From assembly GCA_947565865.1 (NCBI GenBank), contig CANOHT010000003.1:68152-132151 (forward strand): a stretch of 64,000 bases of DNA, read 5' to 3'. Origin of the DNA: an uncultured Clostridia bacterium (GTDB lineage Bacteria; Bacillota; Clostridia; Christensenellales; Aristaeellaceae). Shown here one piece after another: positions 35,568 through 43,135 of the stretch (positions are counted from its first letter, which is position 1; every line of letters begins with the position of its first letter). The notes beneath the pieces were generated by a model that had not been told where the DNA came from, ran no database searches, and was given only the letters and a program-made list of their open reading frames with translations. A program made the translations under genes and the position numbers.

Positions 35568-37091
35568 TTACCGGTGCCATACCACCACGCCCTGACCCGT
35601 CTTGGGCTCGCCGCCCAGGTCGGGGTTCAGATTCCGTACATCCGTTACAGGAACGCGGTAGCGCCGGGCGATGTCCCACAGGCTTTCACCGGGCTGGGTG
35701 AAATACAGCACAATCCCCTCCTCGGGGCTGCCCGAAGCCACCATGGCCGCGTCCGTCATCAGCCTTGCTTCATCCGTCACCAGGCCGCTGGACTGCATAT
35801 GCAGGATGTATTTCATTTCGATACGGTCGGAGGTAATGGCGCTGACGTCCACATCGCTGGCCGTCAGGCTGATAACGTCGCCCTCCCCGGTTTCCGCCGC
35901 GAAGGTCACGCGGAAGGGCTCCTCCTGATACACCGCCACCGGCGCGTCGGAATCATCCGTCATGTACAAGAGGGTGACTTCCAGCATACCCTCCACATTC
36001 AGCCGTCCGCCGATCTGCTCCCGGCCCGTCATCACCGGAGTCGCGAAGCCGCACAGCACGCCGCGTACCGCAGGCGAGCCCTCGGGCAGCATCAGCATCA
36101 CCTTGCCGCTTTCCGCCGCCTGATGATAGCGGTCGTCCACCCGGCAGGATACGGTCTGCCCCGTAAGGCGCAGATCGTCGCCGGCCACGGTGTAGGCGTC
36201 GTCCAGCACGGTCAGCTCTTCCTTGCGGTCGGCCCACGCGCTCAGACCCAGCAGCACCTCCGCGCGAAGGGTGCGCTCGCCTTTCTCGTCGCTCTGGCTA
36301 ACCACTGCCACATCGCGGATGCTGACGCGGCCCTCCAGCAGGTCGCCGTCCTCCCCCGCCAGCTCCACCGTCTGCTCAAAGGGCAGGGTGTGCCGGGTGA
36401 TGACCACCGGCTTGCCCGGCATATCCGAGGCGTGAACCACCTCCAGCGCCACCTGGCCAGAAAGGCCCACGCGGCCCATGCCGCCGGTAATTTCCGTCAC
36501 CTGGGGCGTGGCGGCGCCGTAGAGCGTCTCGCGAATCTGCATCCCCTCGGGCAGGGCAAATTCTTCCCGCAGAAGCGTTTCCCCGCTGCCCTCGGCCACG
36601 GTGCGCTTCACCGTCAGCGGGCGGGACGCCACCTCGATGCCATCCACCCCGGTGATCCCGGTGATGACCTCCACCGGCTGCTTCGTCAGCGCGCGGCCGG
36701 CCAATTGCACCACGGCCTTCAAGGATAAGCGTCCCCCGGCCGCCGAGGCTTCCACATGCTCCACCTGGGCCTCCAGGCGGCACAGATTGCGGGGCTGCAT
36801 CCCCGGCATTTCCATCACATGGGTGAAGTCCGCCGTGGCCTCGATGGCATTGACCTTGCCCGGGTCTCCCTGGGTGTACAGGGCGTGGAACACCACCTTG
36901 CCCGTCACCGACGCCTTATCCTGCAGCGCCTCCACCGCGTCCACCACCGCCATACCGCCGGCGGAAAGCACCCTGGCTTCCTCCCGCAGGCCGCCCGGAA
37001 GGGTGATTTCCCCTTCCACCACCGCCTGATCCGCGCCCGTGCCCGCCAGACGCTCCATCTGCACGTTTTCCTTGAGCAACCGCATGTCCAT
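35568..37091 (-). CDS. SPOCS (DUF3794) domain protein with C-terminal LysM
   Basis: A 507-residue protein with repeated DUF3794/SPOCS beta-rich modules, visible in parallel segments such as VVFHALYTQGDPGKVNAIEA, LSGQVALEVVHASDMPG and LEVTLLYMTDDSDAPVAVY. It ends in a LysM module (YFTQPGESLWDIARRYRVPV to the C-terminus, about 460-507). Such proteins are common in spore formers and are linked to the spore coat/cortex. It has no signal peptide, which fits assembly from the mother-cell side. The start is 37091, with GGGAG 6 nt upstream. Confidence 0.87.
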   Translation of the reverse strand: MDMRLLKENVQMERLAGTGADQAVVEGEITLPGGLREEARVLSAGGMAVVDAVEALQDKASVTGKVVFHALYTQGDPGKVNAIEATADFTHVMEMPGMQPRNLCRLEAQVEHVEASAAGGRLSLKAVVQLAGRALTKQPVEVITGITGVDGIEVASRPLTVKRTVAEGSGETLLREEFALPEGMQIRETLYGAATPQVTEITGGMGRVGLSGQVALEVVHASDMPGKPVVITRHTLPFEQTVELAGEDGDLLEGRVSIRDVAVVSQSDEKGERTLRAEVLLGLSAWADRKEELTVLDDAYTVAGDDLRLTGQTVSCRVDDRYHQAAESGKVMLMLPEGSPAVRGVLCGFATPVMTGREQIGGRLNVEGMLEVTLLYMTDDSDAPVAVYQEEPFRVTFAAETGEGDVISLTASDVDVSAITSDRIEMKYILHMQSSGLVTDEARLMTDAAMVASGSPEEGIVLYFTQPGESLWDIARRYRVPVTDVRNLNPDLGGEPKTGQGVVVWHR

Positions 37092-37243
37092 CATGGTCTC
37101 CCCCTTCCGTCTGGCACAGGATATGTGCGCCGGGCGGCTGTTAGAACATCCGCCGCGCCTCCTGCGTATCGACAAAGCGGCCTGCGCCACGACGCCGGGT
37201 TTTGTCCCGGCCGTTGGCCTGTTTAAGGCAGCTTTCTCTGACG

Positions 37244-37586
37244 ATAAGCGCGAGCATAGCCGCTCAGGGGCCGCGCCCGCTTCGTCGTGCCGAAGGCGTC
37301 CGCCGACGGCGGATTAGCCGCTTTGCGCTGTGACTCGGCTGATGATTTTGGTTCCCTTTTTCCCATCAATTCTTCATCAAATTCTCACTGTTTTTTCCCA
37401 TGGGGCTGTGCTATATAAGCGCGAGCATAGCCGCTCAGGGGCCGCGCCCGCTTCGTCGTGCCGAAGGCGTCCGCCGACGGCGGATTAGCCGCTTTGCGCT
37501 GTGACTCGGCTGATGATTTTGGTTCCCTTTTTCCCATCAATTCTTCATCAAATTCTCACTGTTTTTTCCCATGGGGCTGTGCTATA
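37244..37586. repeat. 171-bp direct tandem duplication carrying a promoter
   Basis: Two copies, 37244-37414 and 37415-37586, appear identical along their full length with a period of exactly 171 nt. Each begins ATAAGCGCGAGCATAGCC, contains a self-complementary GC-rich core (CGTCCGCCGACGGCGG) and an AT-rich tail, and ends at CTGTGCTATA. The junction turns the copy 1 -10 into TATATA, while copy 2 continues as TATAAT. The perfect identity indicates a very recent duplication through the short CTATA/GATAAG homology, or an assembly artefact. Confidence 0.92.
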
Positions 37587-37588
37587 AT
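37583..37588 (+). promoter_or_regulatory. -10 element upstream of xpaC
   Basis: TATAAT at the end of the second repeat copy, 140 nt before the xpaC start. The -35 region 17 nt upstream (TGTTTT) is poor. The equivalent position in copy 1 is TATATA (37412-37417). Confidence 0.5.
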
Positions 37589-37727
37589 AGGTCGTGATGG
37601 ATGATTCCTCCTTTTGTGGCAATCAAGCGCCGGAATGTATTTTTCCGCGCTCAGGGCTTGCGGGAGCGGACGGAACCATGTATCATTCAGCCTGACAACA
37701 GCCTTGACGCAGGATAGAGGAGCCGCC

Positions 37728-38528
37728 ATGAAGCAGGTAAAGAAATCCCCCAGAGCCAAGAAGGGCCGCAAGGCCGGTATCATCGCCGCGGGTGCGGTGG
37801 TGATGATGTATTCCGCGCTGTTCCCGCTGTATCGCGTGGGCGATTATATCCCATGCGCCCTCCTGGCTATTCTCATCGGCAAGGTGGTCAGCATCATGGG
37901 CGCGGGACTGGATGTCAGCACCCGCAACCGTGAGGACGCCGCCAAGGCCCGGCAGGTGGAGGAGCTTCCGCTCTCCGGCGACGAGGGCGCCGACGCCGTG
38001 ATCGCCAGGGGCCAGGAAATGCTCCATCAGATCCGCGCCGAGAACGACGCCATTCTGGACGAGGCGCTCTCCGCCCAAATGGACGAGTTGGAACGGCTGT
38101 GTGTGCAGATTTTCACCACCGTGGCCGAAAAGCCCGCCAAGGCGCCGCAGATTCGCAAGTTCATGAATTACTACCTGCCCACGACCCTGAAAGTGCTGGG
38201 CAGCTACCGCATGATGGATCAGCGGGGCGTATCGGCGGAGGACATGGCCGCCGCCCGTTCCGAGGCCATCCGCGGCATGGGCATGGTGCTCACCGCCTGC
38301 CAGAAGCAGCTGGATAATCTTTATAAGGATACCATCCTGGACGTGTCCACCGACATCGATGTGATGGAGCAGATGCTCAAGCGGGACGGCTACGCGGGCG
38401 AGTTCAGAGCCTCTTCGCCATCCGCCACTGCCGCCTCCGCTCAGATGAAAGCCACCAATCCCAAGGTGATCCCCGCCGAGGACGAGGACTTCGTGTCCTT
38501 CTACAGCCAGGATCGCCGCAAGCAATAA
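37728..38528 (+). CDS. XpaC-like protein (5-bromo-4-chloroindolyl phosphate hydrolysis family)
   Basis: A 266-residue protein of the XpaC family. It has a basic N-terminus (KQVKKSPRAKKGRKAG), two hydrophobic helices at about 18-36 and 40-60, then a helical cytoplasmic domain with LDEALSAQMDELERLCVQIF and FMNYYLPTTLKVLGSY, the conserved family block. Despite the family name the biochemical role is unknown. It is followed 26 nt later by telA, a pairing typical of Firmicutes and associated with stress from toxic anions or cell-envelope agents. GAGGAG lies 5 nt before the ATG. Confidence 0.88.
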   Translation: MKQVKKSPRAKKGRKAGIIAAGAVVMMYSALFPLYRVGDYIPCALLAILIGKVVSIMGAGLDVSTRNREDAAKARQVEELPLSGDEGADAVIARGQEMLHQIRAENDAILDEALSAQMDELERLCVQIFTTVAEKPAKAPQIRKFMNYYLPTTLKVLGSYRMMDQRGVSAEDMAAARSEAIRGMGMVLTACQKQLDNLYKDTILDVSTDIDVMEQMLKRDGYAGEFRASSPSATAASAQMKATNPKVIPAEDEDFVSFYSQDRRKQ

Positions 38529-38554
38529 CAAATACCGCGAGGAGGATTTCCGCC

Positions 38555-39706
38555 ATGACTGAACAGCAGGCCCCGATGCTTTCCCTGACCCCCGAAGCCC
38601 CGCAGGCTGCCCCTGCCTCCGCCGACCGCTCCATCCAGGAGCAGCCCGCCCCCGCTCAGGCGCCCCGGCTGGATGACAGCCAGCTCACCCCCGCCGAGCG
38701 TCAGGCCATTGAGGTCTTTCTGAATAAGCTGGACATCGCCAATCCCGACCATGTGCTGCTCTTCGGCGCCGACGCCCAGAAGAACATCGCTGATTTCTCC
38801 GACACCGCCCTGGAGGCCGTCCGCACCCAGGACACCGGCCCCGTGGGCGACATGCTGGTCAACCTGGTGGGCGAATTGAAGGGCTTTGAGGATGACACGG
38901 AGGAGCCCCGGGGGCTGCGCAAGCTGTTCTCCTCCGCCGAGAGCCGCATCACCAAGATGCAGGCCCGCTACGCCAAGGTCAGCGGCAACGTGGAGAACAT
39001 CGCCAACTCCCTGGAGGATTACCAGGCGCAATTGCTCAAGGACGTGGCCATGTTCGACCGCCTCTACGACAAGAACAGCGAGTACTTCCGCCAGCTGACG
39101 CTGTACATCATCGCCGGGGACGAAAAGCTTGCCCGCCTGCGGGAGGGCGAACTGCAGGAGCTGCGCCGCAGGGCCGAGCAATCCGGCGACGCCATGGACG
39201 CCCAGAAGGCCAACGACCTGGCCGCTCAGCTGGATCGCTTTGAAAAGAAGCTGCACGACCTCAAGCTGACCCGGCAGGTCTCCATGCAGATGGCCCCACA
39301 GATTCGTCTTTTGCAGAACAACGACAGCCTGCTGGTGGAGCGCATTCAATCCACGCTGTCCAACACGCTGCCCCTGTGGAAGAGCCAGATGGTGCTGGCC
39401 CTGGGCCTCCACCACAGCCAGCAGGCCCTGAAGGCGCAGACCGCCGTGACCGACATGACCAACGAGCTGCTGCGCAAAAACGCCGAGACCCTCAAAATGG
39501 GCACGGTGGAAACCGCCCGGGAGGCCGAGCGCGGCATCATCGACATTCAGACCCTTGTGCAGACCAACCAAAGCCTGATCGACACCATCGACGAGGTGAT
39601 GGCGATCCAGCGCGACGGGCATCAGAAGCGCGTGGAGGCTGAAAGGGAGCTTTATCGCATGGAGGGTGAACTGAAGCAGAAGCTGCTGCAGACGCACATG
39701 AGCTGA
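38555..39706 (+). CDS. telA: Toxic anion resistance protein TelA family
   Basis: A 383-residue largely helical protein of the TelA family. It has an acidic, Pro/Ala-rich first 50 residues and then coiled-coil forming helices with VGDMLVNLVGELKGF and VSMQMAPQIRLLQNNDSLLVERIQ, followed by LPLWKSQMVLALGL, which is the family signature. Members occur in tellurite-resistance-like loci and with XpaC, but the molecular function is not established. GAGGAGG precedes the start. Confidence 0.9.
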   Translation: MTEQQAPMLSLTPEAPQAAPASADRSIQEQPAPAQAPRLDDSQLTPAERQAIEVFLNKLDIANPDHVLLFGADAQKNIADFSDTALEAVRTQDTGPVGDMLVNLVGELKGFEDDTEEPRGLRKLFSSAESRITKMQARYAKVSGNVENIANSLEDYQAQLLKDVAMFDRLYDKNSEYFRQLTLYIIAGDEKLARLREGELQELRRRAEQSGDAMDAQKANDLAAQLDRFEKKLHDLKLTRQVSMQMAPQIRLLQNNDSLLVERIQSTLSNTLPLWKSQMVLALGLHHSQQALKAQTAVTDMTNELLRKNAETLKMGTVETAREAERGIIDIQTLVQTNQSLIDTIDEVMAIQRDGHQKRVEAERELYRMEGELKQKLLQTHMS

Positions 39707-39711
39707 CGCTC

Positions 39712-39791
39712 TCGTCAAAGTGGCAAAGCCACTTTGACGAAAAATGCCGAGGAATGTTTTTCTACGCAAAATTTCATTTTGCGTAGAAAAA
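39712..39791. repeat. Two strong intergenic hairpins after telA
   Basis: Hairpin 1 has perfect 13-bp arms TCGTCAAAGTGGC (39712-39724) and GCCACTTTGACGA (39728-39740) around an AAA loop. Hairpin 2 has perfect 16-bp arms TTTTTCTACGCAAAAT (39757-39772) and ATTTTGCGTAGAAAAA (39776-39791) around TTC. Neither is followed by a T run on either strand, and hairpin 2 has its T run on the 5' arm, so they are not ordinary terminators. They resemble a dispersed repeat or a mobile-element relic. Confidence 0.8.
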
Positions 39792-39908
39792 CTCCCCGCC
39801 CCGCCGGCAAAGCCGTCGGATACGAATTGAGTCTTGCAGACGGCAAGCAGCGTTGCTACCGTTATCTTCGCCATCGGGCGAACAAGCGACCTCAGGAGGA
39901 CAACATCC

Positions 39909-40457
39909 ATGAAGAATACCCTGACCACCCTGGCCTGCGCGCTTGTGTGCGCGGCGCTGGTCATCGGGGGGATCTGCCACGGCGCGGTACGGGGCTGGAG
40001 CGCCGAGCAAGACAAGGTGCTGCACCCCGATCGCCAGGAAGGAACCGTCTACGCCTCGCTGTCGGAACGCGCCATGGACGCGGCCAATCTGTGCGTGGTG
40101 GCCGCCCGCCATCTTCCTGCCGATGACAGCCGCCTGACCGAGCTGCGGGAGCTTCGCGCCACGCTGGAAAACGAGCAGACGACCACCGCCCTGCTGGCTA
40201 AGGCGGATCAGCGGCTGACGGCCCTGGCCAATCAGCTGGCGGACGAGATGCCCCGTCTGTCCACCGTGCAGCAAAGTCCCCGGGATCAGGTGTACATCAG
40301 TACGCTGACCCGCATCCTGGGCGAAGCCACCGATTCCGGCAACTCTTACAGCACACAGGTTCGGGCCTTCAACCAGCGGCTCCGGTCCTCGCTGACGGGC
40401 AGGCTGGCCATCGCCTTGGGCGTAATGCCCCTGTCCGAGGAAGGAGGACAGCCATGA
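39909..40457 (+). CDS. LemA-family membrane protein
   Basis: A 182-residue protein with an N-terminal membrane helix (about 6-26) and a LemA-like helical domain: the conserved block is EQTTTALLAKADQRLTALANQL with a later VYISTLTRILGEATDSGNSYSTQVRAFNQRL. LemA proteins have no settled function and often accompany TPM-domain (YgcG-like) proteins, as here. The ATG at 39909 has GGAGG 9 nt upstream. It overlaps the TPM gene by 4 nt. Confidence 0.82.
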   Translation: MKNTLTTLACALVCAALVIGGICHGAVRGWSAEQDKVLHPDRQEGTVYASLSERAMDAANLCVVAARHLPADDSRLTELRELRATLENEQTTTALLAKADQRLTALANQLADEMPRLSTVQQSPRDQVYISTLTRILGEATDSGNSYSTQVRAFNQRLRSSLTGRLAIALGVMPLSEEGGQP

Positions 40458-41266
40458 TGCGCCGTTTTCTCAAAGGGCTGGCGATAGCGGTCACCGCCCT
40501 GACCCTGGCTTTCACCGCGGTTTTCTTCGCGCTGTGGAGCACCGCCCTGGCCGAGCCCCGCTATCCCGCCCTTCACACCGACAGCACCATTGCCGATGCC
40601 GCCGCCGTCCTCTCCCGGGAGACCGTGAACGATCTGGCGGAAGCCATCGACATCATTGAGGATGAGACCGACGTTTACCTGCATGTCGCCACCGTCGATT
40701 TTCTGGACGGCGCCAGCCTGCAGCGCTATGGCGAGGGCCTTCGGGAGCATTGGAATCTGGGCGATGACGACCTGCTCCTGCTGCTGTGCGTGGGCGAGGA
40801 CAAATTCGGCCTCTTCGGCGGGCGCGACGTGAACCGCCGCCTCCCCAGCGGCATCCAGCAGCGGCTGCTCAGTGCCAGCCTGGAGGAATCCTTTCTCCGC
40901 CAGGATTATGACGGCGCTATCAGCGCCTTCATCCCCGCCCTTTCCCAGGAGATCGCCAGGGCCTGGGGAGAGGACATCGACCTGTCCGGCCTTTTCGGCG
41001 CCGCCGCCAAGCCCCTTGATATGGCTGACTGGCTGACCCGCAGGGTCGAAACCGAGAAGCGGGTAGAACGCCAAATCGTGAAACTGCAGGATGACGAATC
41101 CGGCATCAGCCTGGGTAAGGCCCTGCTGACCATCTTCCTGCTGATGGTGATCTTCGGCAACAGCGGCAAGCGGCGCAACCGCCGAGGCTGCGGCTGCGGC
41201 TGCATGCCCTTCAGCTCCCTCCTGGCAGGTATCGGCCTTTGGAACCTTTGGGGTAAAAAGCGATAA
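40454..41266 (+). CDS. TPM-domain (YgcG-like) membrane protein
   Basis: A 270-residue protein with an N-terminal signal/membrane helix (about 8-32), a TPM domain (STIADAAAVLSRETVNDLAEAI, then TDVYLHVATVDFLDG, to about 170), a second membrane helix near 219-233 and a short Arg/Gly/Cys-rich tail (RRNRRGCGCGC). TPM proteins act at the envelope, with proposed roles in membrane-protein quality control. It is coupled to the LemA-like gene, a widespread pair. Confidence 0.85.
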   Translation: MMRRFLKGLAIAVTALTLAFTAVFFALWSTALAEPRYPALHTDSTIADAAAVLSRETVNDLAEAIDIIEDETDVYLHVATVDFLDGASLQRYGEGLREHWNLGDDDLLLLLCVGEDKFGLFGGRDVNRRLPSGIQQRLLSASLEESFLRQDYDGAISAFIPALSQEIARAWGEDIDLSGLFGAAAKPLDMADWLTRRVETEKRVERQIVKLQDDESGISLGKALLTIFLLMVIFGNSGKRRNRRGCGCGCMPFSSLLAGIGLWNLWGKKR

Positions 41267-41580
41267 TTCTCCCCTCCCGGCAGACACCGCTATGTCCGCC
41301 GGGAGCTTTGTGTCCAACGAAAGAGGCGGCAGGCGTTTCGCTCGCCTGGGGCGTCAGCAGGCGGCGTCGCCTTGGGAGAATCTGCACGACCGCACCGATC
41401 AAGCGGCATGGCCGTTATGCCGGCCGCTCAGCCTTGCAAGGAGGCTTTTACCAACGAAAAGGACGGGGATCGCCAGGCGGAGCGCTTGCCGGGCCCTGCA
41501 ATTCCCCAAAACCCGGGAAACAGTCCGGGCAGGCTTTTCGCTTGCTGATTCGTCTATTGTTAAGAAAGGGAGTGTCTGCC
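41267..41580. other. Intergenic region before coaE, terminator only
   Basis: Contains the terminator-like stem at 41274-41305 just after the TPM gene. The remaining 275 nt have no convincing gene, repeat or clear promoter. Confidence 0.5.
41274..41309 (+). terminator. Probable terminator after the TPM gene
   Basis: Arms CTCCCGGC (41274-41281) and GCCGGGAG (41298-41305) followed by CTTTG; the T run is weak. Confidence 0.6.
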
Positions 41581-42264
41581 ATGCGCGTTATCGGCCTGAC
41601 GGGCGGCATCGCCTGCGGCAAGAGCAACGTCAGCGAAACCCTGCGGACGCTGGGGGCCTTCATCATTGACGGCGACGCCATCGCCCGCCAGCTTACCCTC
41701 CCCGGCGGCATGGCGCTCGCGGCGCTGCGGGAAGCCTTTGGCGACGGCGTCTTTGCCGCCGACGGCAGCCTGAACCGTCGGGCGCTGGGCGCGCGCGTTT
41801 TCGCGGACCGCCAGGCCCGGGCGACGCTGGACGGCATCATGCAGCCGATGATCCGCCAGGAGATTCAGCGCCTGATGGCCCAGGCCCGGACGCTGGGCGC
41901 GGCCGTGTGTGTGCTGGACATGCCCCTTCTCTACGAGACCGGCCTGGAGCAGTGGTGCGACCGGGTCTGGTGCGTCGCCCTGCCCAGGGAGACGCAGCTG
42001 CGGCGGCTGATGGCCCGGGACAATTTATCCCGCCCGGAAGCCGAGGCCCGCGTGAACAGCCAGCTTCCCGCCGCGGAAAAGGCGGCCCGGGCGCAAGTGG
42101 TCATTGACACCAGCGGCACAATCGGCTACACTAAAGCCATGATCCCCCCGCTGTACGCTGAGGAAGTCAGGCTGGCTTCATCCCCTGACGAAGGAGGCCC
42201 CCATGGAGAATCCCAATCCGACCATCCAGCGCCGAAGGCGCTCCGACCGATACAGAACCCCTGA
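41581..42264 (+). CDS. coaE: Dephospho-CoA kinase
   Basis: A 227-residue P-loop kinase that completes coenzyme A synthesis. It begins MRVIGLTGGIACGKSNVSE (Walker A at about 8-15), has IDGDAIARQLTLPGG, and CVLDMPLLYETGLEQWCDRVW with the later RRLMARDNLSRPEAEARV. The last 25 or so residues are not family-like: they lie in the 62 nt overlapping the next gene. GGGAG lies 8 nt before the ATG. Confidence 0.94.
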   Translation: MRVIGLTGGIACGKSNVSETLRTLGAFIIDGDAIARQLTLPGGMALAALREAFGDGVFAADGSLNRRALGARVFADRQARATLDGIMQPMIRQEIQRLMAQARTLGAAVCVLDMPLLYETGLEQWCDRVWCVALPRETQLRRLMARDNLSRPEAEARVNSQLPAAEKAARAQVVIDTSGTIGYTKAMIPPLYAEEVRLASSPDEGGPHGESQSDHPAPKALRPIQNP

Positions 42265-43135
42265 CGGACAGGCGCTCCCGCCATCCGCCCCCGTTCCGCG
42301 TCCGATGTCTCCTTCCCCGGAGGCATCCGTACCCCGCTCCGCGACTCCGCCTCCCGCGCCTTTTCCCGGCGGCCGTGCGGACGCGCCGCCCGTTATGGAG
42401 CGCGCCTATCGCAAGGGCGCTCCCCGGGCCGCCGAAAAGCCGGGCTATCGGATGCCCTGGCAATTGACGGCCGCCATGACGGGACTTTTCCTGTTGATCC
42501 TAGCCCTGATCGCCGCCCAGAACCTGATGGCCGCCTACCTGTCCACCCGTCAGGCCGAGCGGGAGGCCGCCTATCAGAAGATTGTGGACGGCCATCCCGT
42601 CTACTTTACCGACCTGATCGCGCAGTATGCCGCCGAGTACAATCTTCAGCCCGGCTTCATGACCGCCATCATCCTGAACGAAAGCTCCTTCCGCACAGAC
42701 GCGGAATCCGGCGTGGGCGCCCGGGGGCTCATGCAGCTGATGCCCGACACGGCCCAGTGGATCGCCGGGAAGCTGGATGTCAGCGGCTACAGCTTTGACC
42801 GCATGTATGACGCGGAAAGCAACATCCGCTTCGGCGCGTGGTATCTCAACTACCTGTCAAAGCTGTTCCGGGGCGATCCCGTGGCGGTGGCCTGCGCCTA
42901 CCACGCTGGCCAGAGCACCGTGGCCTCCTGGCTGTCAGACAGGAGCATCTCCCCCGACGGCGTTTCCCTGCCCATCGAGAACCTGCCCGACGGCCCGACC
43001 AAAACCTACGCTGGGAGAGTGACGAGAGATTATGGCATTTATGACGCGCTTATTTACCAGGTCTTCAATCCGTCCGCGCCGCTGGACGGCGCTGCTGACG
43101 GCGCTGCTCCTGCTGACGGCGGCTCTGCCCGCTGA
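42203..43135 (+). CDS. Membrane-anchored lytic transglycosylase (SLT domain)
   Basis: A 310-residue protein with a basic, Pro-rich cytoplasmic N-terminus (1-85), one membrane helix (about 87-111) and an external SLT domain that cleaves peptidoglycan. The catalytic Glu160 is in ILNESSFRTDA, with GARGLMQLMPDTAQW and YNLQP nearby, and AYHAGQSTV marks the end of the domain. GAAGGAGG lies 5 nt before the start, which is inside the coaE 3' end. The 3' end overlaps the next gene by 104 nt, an unusually long overlap. Confidence 0.92.
   Translation: MENPNPTIQRRRRSDRYRTPDGQALPPSAPVPRPMSPSPEASVPRSATPPPAPFPGGRADAPPVMERAYRKGAPRAAEKPGYRMPWQLTAAMTGLFLLILALIAAQNLMAAYLSTRQAEREAAYQKIVDGHPVYFTDLIAQYAAEYNLQPGFMTAIILNESSFRTDAESGVGARGLMQLMPDTAQWIAGKLDVSGYSFDRMYDAESNIRFGAWYLNYLSKLFRGDPVAVACAYHAGQSTVASWLSDRSISPDGVSLPIENLPDGPTKTYAGRVTRDYGIYDALIYQVFNPSAPLDGAADGAAPADGGSAR

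Larger units (their letters stand above)
37092..37727. other. Intergenic region before xpaC holding a tandem duplication
   Basis: No gene lies in these 636 nt. The first 150 nt show nothing recognisable. From 37244 a 171-bp unit is duplicated, ending in the promoter elements for xpaC-telA, after which comes a leader of about 140 nt to the xpaC start. Confidence 0.7.

Noticed and set aside
37244..37586. CRISPR-like array
   Set aside because: There are only two copies, head to tail with no spacers between 171-bp units. It is a tandem duplication.
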